A stretch of DNA of 10,242 nt. Source: Robiginitomaculum sp. (GTDB lineage: Bacteria; Pseudomonadota; Alphaproteobacteria; Caulobacterales; Maricaulaceae). The DNA lies in the NCBI GenBank assembly GCA_026982235.1, contig JALSHM010000423.1, forward strand, positions 1 to 10,242, given 5' to 3'. This document shows, one piece after another, positions 6,539-10,242 of this stretch; the stretch's first letter is position 1; every line of letters starts with the position of its first letter. Under the pieces are notes generated by a model that did no database searches, was not told the DNA's origin, and was given only the letters and a program-made list of their open reading frames with translations. Made by a program: the position numbers and the translations under genes.

Positions 6539-7000
6539 TTAACGCGGCGCGTTGGGGGCAGGGCAAGTGACGTCAAATGAGGGTTGGTTAGCCACTGCAT
6601 AGGTTTTCAGATTTTTGATATGGGCTGCCATTGCCCCCGCATCATACATCATATTTACACAACCGAGCGTATTTTTGGTGTCGGCATCTATCATAGCAGC
6701 AAAGCCAGTGACACCATACCATTGATTATATTGACTGACTATTTGTCGATCAAAAGCAATGTGGGCACTACGTTCAATGCGTAGGCTATCCGTTATATCA
6801 ATTGCGACGACTTTGATTGAAGGGTCATTTAATTGTCTGAGGGCTCGGTCAAGGTTAGGCTCGACTACTTTGCAAGGCGCACACCAATCTGCACGAAACA
6901 TCACCACATACATTTCGGTCTTTTCTTGTGCTTGCGCAGCCAACCCAAACCCGAATATCAAGAGTAGGGGCAAGAATGCTAATTTGAATAATTTTGTCAT
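6539..7000 (-). CDS. Exported thioredoxin-fold protein, WCAPC active site
   Basis: A 153-residue protein with a Sec signal peptide (basic MTKLFK, hydrophobic 7-20, probable cleavage after AQA at 22-24), so a periplasmic location is inferred. The thioredoxin fold shows in YVVMFRADWCAPCKVVEP at 31-48, with the CAPC pair Cys40/Cys43, then VVAIDITDS and YGVTGFAAMID. The position normally held by the cis-proline is Ala101. Two more cysteines, Cys114 (TLGC) and Cys146 (VTCPAP), recur in the paralogue at 7142-7615 and may form a second disulfide. A shared SAHxAFDR block near 78-85 is also distinctive. The native partner is unknown; reductase, isomerase or metal roles are all possible. The Shine-Dalgarno is weak. 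Transcription is probably independent, because a terminator stands between it and the upstream paralogue. Confidence 0.85.
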   Translation of the reverse strand: MTKLFKLAFLPLLLIFGFGLAAQAQEKTEMYVVMFRADWCAPCKVVEPNLDRALRQLNDPSIKVVAIDITDSLRIERSAHIAFDRQIVSQYNQWYGVTGFAAMIDADTKNTLGCVNMMYDAGAMAAHIKNLKTYAVANQPSFDVTCPAPNAPR

Positions 7001-7089
7001 GCTCTGTCTATACTGTTGTTCTTATCTTCAATCATCTGACTTTTGCAGTTAGTCATGTAAAATATTCGTGATGTGCCTGTAGGCGTAGC

Positions 7090-7120
7090 AAAAAAATAGG
7101 CTCGGCGAACCGAGCCTATT
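7090..7120 (-). terminator. Strong intrinsic terminator with UUCG tetraloop
   Basis: A perfect 11-bp inverted repeat (7095-7105 with 7110-7120) has a 4-base loop that reads TTCG on the minus strand. It is followed on that strand by a run of seven T (7090-7096). It begins 22 bases past the stop of the thioredoxin-fold gene at 7142-7615, so it should end that transcript. It should reduce read-through into the second paralogue. Confidence 0.92.
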
Positions 7121-7141
7121 GAATTGTAATTGTGGAAGTTA

Positions 7142-7615
7142 TTATTTTCCAGGGTCAACATTATGGGCGGCTGGGCACCGGAATTGACCAGTACGGTTAG
7201 CAACCGCTTGGTCATGAGGCAAGCCAGCTGCGGCTTTAATAAAATTGGCTGTTTTATAAACGTCCGCATTGTCGTTAAGACAGCCAAGTGTGCGGCCACT
7301 TTGGCGATCAATAACAGCAGTAAAACCAGTTAGTCCAGCCCACTTATTGTATTGCTTTGTGATATTGCGGTCAAATGCGGTATGGGCAGAAACTTCCCAT
7401 TTCAACGCATTAGATGTGTCGATGGTGACAAGCTCAACCTTGGAGCTACGTACCATATTCATAGCGTTGTCCAATTTGCTTTCCATTACGGCGCAATTTG
7501 CACAATCATTTGCGCGGAATTTTACGACGTAAATGTCAGGGCGCTCTGCGGCATTTGCTGTTGCAGCGGTGGCACATAGTATTGCTGTGCCCAATAGTGC
7601 GGTAATTTTTTTCAT
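7142..7615 (-). CDS. Exported thioredoxin-fold protein, divergent CANC active site
   Basis: A 157-residue paralogue of the product at 6539-7000. The signal peptide spans about 1-23 (MKKIT, hydrophobic stretch, ANA at 20-22). The domain begins YVVKFRANDCANCAVMES at 29-46. The CxxC pair Cys38/Cys41 is kept, but the Trp that normally precedes it is Asp. At the cis-proline position (LTGFTAVID) there is Thr99. Extra cysteines Cys112 (TLGC) and Cys147 (FRCPA) match the paralogue, as does SAHTAFDR at 76-83. The ATG at 7615 has AAGGA about 9 bases upstream. The protein is probably periplasmic and may handle thiols or bind a metal rather than act as a normal thioredoxin; this is inference. It is followed by the strong terminator at 7090-7120. 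Confidence 0.85.
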   Translation of the reverse strand: MKKITALLGTAILCATAATANAAERPDIYVVKFRANDCANCAVMESKLDNAMNMVRSSKVELVTIDTSNALKWEVSAHTAFDRNITKQYNKWAGLTGFTAVIDRQSGRTLGCLNDNADVYKTANFIKAAAGLPHDQAVANRTGQFRCPAAHNVDPGK

Positions 7616-7790
7616 TGTCTTAAATCCTTAGTTCTCTTGAAGTGAATACCAATTTTTATTGTTATGCCGCTTTAATACACGCCAATGGTTATTTTTTGGC
7701 AAACGAGATGCTAACCCTTCATTTACTAAAAGGTGATTTTGCGACGAAAATTGGCTAAGTACTGTAAAAAACTAGGGAAAATTCAGGGGT
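7616..7790. other. Intergenic region, no gene seen
   Basis: AT-rich 175-base gap between purB and the upstream thioredoxin-fold gene. I found no open frame worth reporting and no convincing terminator for purB. It should hold the promoter of the thioredoxin-fold gene, but no clear pair of hexamers stands out. Confidence 0.6.
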
Positions 7791-9095
7791 TTATCCGGAA
7801 AAAATTCTTGAAAAAATTTCATCTACCTGTTTGAAATGGTAACCAAGGTCGAACATTTCGGCAATTTCGTCGGAACTTAACTTATCGCTAACCATGTTAT
7901 CAGCGTTGAGGAGGGATTGAAATTCGCCTTCGCCGCGCCAAGCCGCCATAGCGCTGGCTTGAACGGCGCGGTAAGCATGTTCGCGGCTCATACCTTTTTG
8001 GGTCAGAGCGAGCATGATGCGCTGGGAATTATGCAGGCCGCCAAGCTTGTTGAGGTTAGCCAGCATGTTTTCAGGATAGATAACCAATTTTTCCATTACT
8101 CCGGCTAGGCGGTGTAGGGCAAAATGCAGATGGATAGTGGTGTCCGGCGCAATACCGCGTTCGACTGATGAATGAGAGATGTCGCGCTCATGCCAAAGCG
8201 CAACATTTTCTAGGGCAGGGGTAACGGCGGAACGCACCAGTCTGGCTAGCCCGGTCAGGTTTTCTGTTAATATAGGATTGCGTTTGTGGGGCATGGCCGA
8301 GGAGCCTTTTTGACCCTTAGAGAAAAACTCTTCAACTTCCAAAACCTCAGTGCGCTGGAGGTGACGGATTTCTGTGGCCAGGCGTTCAATAGAGCTGGCG
8401 ATAACCCCCAGCGTGGCAAAATAGGCGGCGTGGCGGTCGCGGGGAATGACTTGGGTTGAAATAGGCTCGACCATAAGGCCAAGCTTTTCGGCCACATACG
8501 CCTCAACACGCGGGTTAATATTGGCGAATGTCCCAACCGCACCGGAAATAGCACATGTGGCGATTTCGGCACGTGCTGTCACCAGACGCTCACGGCAGCG
8601 AGAAAATTCAGCATAAGCCTGCGCCATTTTTAGGCCGAATGTGGTTGGCTCTGCGTGGATACCATGAGAGCGGCCAATGGTTGGGGTATATTTATGCGCA
8701 AAGGCTTGGGTTTTCAGGGCAGATAATACTTTATCCATAGCCTCAAGCAGAAGATCACTGGCGCGGGCGAGTTGCACTGATAATGTCGTATCCAGTACAT
8801 CTGATGATGTCATGCCTTGGTGGACAAAGCGCGAATCCTCGCCGATGAATGTGGCGAGGTGGGTTAGAAAAGCGATAACGTCGTGCTTTACCTCGCGCTC
8901 AATCTCGTCGATTTTCGCAACATCAAATTCCGCCGCATTGCCTTTTTCCCATATGTTCTGCGCTGATTGCTTGGGGATAACACCCAATTCAGCCATGGCC
9001 ATACACGCATGGGCTTCGATTTCAAACCAGATGCGAAATTTGGTCTCTTGCGACCAAATAGCAACCATTTCAGGGCGGGCGTAACGGGGAATCAT
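7791..9095 (-). CDS. purB: Adenylosuccinate lyase
   Basis: Fumarase/aspartase-superfamily enzyme acting twice in purine synthesis: SAICAR to AICAR plus fumarate, and adenylosuccinate to AMP plus fumarate. The 434-residue product matches the shorter B. subtilis/T. maritima type. Visible sites are REVKHDVIAF at 67-76, GMTSSDVLDT at 94-103, and GRSHGIHAEPTTFG at 141-154, where His144 is the likely general acid. The superfamily signature GSSAMPHKRNP is at 264-274, with the catalytic serine in its flexible loop. WHERDISHSSVER follows at 301-313. The ATG at 9095 gives the canonical MIPRYARPEM start, with AAGG about 8 bases upstream. It lies 45 bases downstream of the transporter gene. It is separated from purC by the zeta and thioredoxin-fold genes, so it is probably not in the purC operon. 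Confidence 0.98.
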   Translation of the reverse strand: MIPRYARPEMVAIWSQETKFRIWFEIEAHACMAMAELGVIPKQSAQNIWEKGNAAEFDVAKIDEIEREVKHDVIAFLTHLATFIGEDSRFVHQGMTSSDVLDTTLSVQLARASDLLLEAMDKVLSALKTQAFAHKYTPTIGRSHGIHAEPTTFGLKMAQAYAEFSRCRERLVTARAEIATCAISGAVGTFANINPRVEAYVAEKLGLMVEPISTQVIPRDRHAAYFATLGVIASSIERLATEIRHLQRTEVLEVEEFFSKGQKGSSAMPHKRNPILTENLTGLARLVRSAVTPALENVALWHERDISHSSVERGIAPDTTIHLHFALHRLAGVMEKLVIYPENMLANLNKLGGLHNSQRIMLALTQKGMSREHAYRAVQASAMAAWRGEGEFQSLLNADNMVSDKLSSDEIAEMFDLGYHFKQVDEIFSRIFSG

Positions 9096-9140
9096 ATTTG
9101 TGCCTTATAATTATTTCGCTCGCTCTTTATCCTAAGCCAG

Positions 9141-10242
9141 TTAATTTGCCAAACCCTCATTACGTTTTTCCGCCGCCGCCCAGTCTTTGGGCAAGTTTTT
9201 GGCGGCAATCATAAAACTGCAGGCCGATACAACAAAGGACAAGCTCACCCAGGTCATGGAAATACGAATGGCATGAACTTTCCCGTTTGCGGGTTCAAAC
9301 ACGTCAACCAATATACCAACAATTGTCGGGCCACCACCAAGGGCAATGATGTTTAGAATAAGAAAGAATAAGGCTGTCGACATAGCCCGCATGTTGATAG
9401 GTGCCAAGGTTTGGGCGATGGCAAATGATGGGCCAAGGTACATGCCAAGGAAAACCACAAAGACAGTGATAACGGCCATATGCGCCCATACGGAGGGCAC
9501 CCAGAATGACAAGATAGCTAATGGCAAGGCGCACATAACGGTAATGGCTGGGATTAGTGCATAGGCGCGCACATTATTATTGCGCTTGGCAAAGCGGTCA
9601 GCCAGATACCCGCCCAGCCATGTACCAAACCCGTAAGCAAACATATTGATAAAGCCGAGGGTGAACATCATGTTCTTAAACCCGACAGGTTTTTCAGTAC
9701 TGCTGTCAAAGGGTAAAAGATAGTCTATTTGCCAAGTAGAAAACGCATAACCTGCAAATGATGCAAAGGCGATACCCAGACACATTGCCCACCAAGAGGG
9801 GATAGACAGGAGTATGCCCAAGGCTTTGCCAAATGGTGGGGAAGGTGGTTTTTCGCCTGTTTCACTGGTTTCTTGTGCGCCGCGCTCTGGCTCACGAATG
9901 ACAATGCGGACAACGACTGCCAAGCCGACACCCACAATACCGAGCCATATAAGAAGTTGGCGCCAGTCAAACCCAGAGCCAGGATTGCCAAGAGCTATAC
10001 CCGCAATAAAATAGGCAAAGCCAAGCCCAATGGGAATACCGAGGGCATAAATGGCCAGTGCGCCGCTACGTTCTTCCTTAGGGTATAAATCAGAAATGAT
10101 GGAATGAGACGGCGGACTACCGCCCGCCTCACCAACGCCCACACCAATACGGGCGAGGCCGATCTGTAAAAAGTTCCACGCCATTCCGGTTAGCGCCGTA
10201 AACCCGCTCCACACTGCCAAAGATGTGGAGACAATATTTACC
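9141..10242 (-). CDS. MFS transporter, spinster-like, N-terminus beyond the window
   Basis: Major facilitator superfamily permease in the inner membrane. 366 residues plus the stop are visible, and the frame is open to the window edge. An in-frame TTG at 10218-10220 should not be taken as the start, since similarity continues before it (VNIVSTSLAVWSGFTALTG). Probably the first 60-80 residues are missing. About ten hydrophobic spans are visible. Motifs are the helix-4 LARIGVGVGEAGGSP (about 29-43 of the visible part), YPKEERSGALAIY after it, a proline-rich central cytoplasmic loop (GEKPPSPPF), and the helix 8-9 loop GGYLADRFAKRNNN. The GVGEAG segment is typical of the spinster-like branch, whose bacterial members have mixed or unknown substrates. 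The stop is 45 bases upstream of purB, so cotranscription with purB is possible, but no purine role can be inferred. Confidence 0.9.
   Translation of the reverse strand, partial: VNIVSTSLAVWSGFTALTGMAWNFLQIGLARIGVGVGEAGGSPPSHSIISDLYPKEERSGALAIYALGIPIGLGFAYFIAGIALGNPGSGFDWRQLLIWLGIVGVGLAVVVRIVIREPERGAQETSETGEKPPSPPFGKALGILLSIPSWWAMCLGIAFASFAGYAFSTWQIDYLLPFDSSTEKPVGFKNMMFTLGFINMFAYGFGTWLGGYLADRFAKRNNNVRAYALIPAITVMCALPLAILSFWVPSVWAHMAVITVFVVFLGMYLGPSFAIAQTLAPINMRAMSTALFFLILNIIALGGGPTIVGILVDVFEPANGKVHAIRISMTWVSLSFVVSACSFMIAAKNLPKDWAAAEKRNEGLAN

Noticed and set aside
6541..6553. AACGC/GCGTT inverted repeat at the end of the thioredoxin-fold gene, considered as a terminator
   Set aside because: The 5-bp stem with a 3-base loop and only a broken T-rich stretch after it is too weak to call.
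7037..7055. TGACT/AGTCA inverted repeat upstream of the gene at 6539-7000, considered as an operator
   Set aside because: Five-base arms are expected by chance in a window of this size, and no known regulator site is recognised.
7658..7685. TTGGCG and AACAAT, 16 bases apart on the minus strand, considered as the promoter of the gene at 7142-7615
   Set aside because: Each hexamer matches only 4 of 6 bases in an AT-rich gap, and spacing is off the 17-base optimum.
1..10242. Mobile elements, CRISPR arrays, tRNA or rRNA genes, phage or defence genes
   Set aside because: No transposase or integrase frame, no spaced direct repeats and no tRNA-like cloverleaf was found. All sizeable open frames are explained by the listed genes or their shadows.

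Overview
The window looks like chromosomal DNA of an alphaproteobacterium. The evidence is the gene order purC-purS-purQ-purL-bolA-grxD, the divergent gene for the F1-ATPase inhibitor subunit zeta (DUF1476, essentially an alphaproteobacterial family), and a nearby rpsD and purB. Base composition is moderate for the class, which would suit a marine, Hyphomonadaceae-like lineage. That finer placement is only a guess.

Layout: rpsD (+) lies at 61-678 and converges on an unrecognised single-pass membrane protein gene (-, 710-1363). A hairpin between them overlaps the stop codon of the second gene. Then, all on the minus strand and read from 6009 down to 1475, comes a tight six-gene cluster: purC, purS, purQ, purL, bolA and grxD. 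Junctions range from a 4-base overlap to a 25-base gap. A 199-base divergent intergenic region (6010-6208) separates purC from the zeta gene (+, 6209-6532), with a candidate promoter facing each way. Two tandem paralogous exported thioredoxin-fold proteins follow (-, 6539-7000 and 7142-7615), separated by a strong intrinsic terminator with a UUCG loop. Next come purB (-, 7791-9095) and a spinster-like MFS transporter (-, 9141 to the window edge, N-terminus missing).

Function: PurS, PurQ and small PurL form the FGAM synthase complex. PurC makes SAICAR, and PurB cleaves SAICAR and adenylosuccinate. BolA and the CGFS glutaredoxin GrxD are known partners in Fe-S cluster handling and iron sensing. 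The zeta subunit blocks ATP hydrolysis by F1. Most of the window is therefore conserved housekeeping sequence. I see no insertion sequence, prophage, CRISPR array, tRNA or rRNA, and no clearly new multi-gene system. The least ordinary parts are the thioredoxin-fold pair, which has lost the cis-proline and carries extra conserved cysteines, and the unassigned membrane protein beside rpsD.
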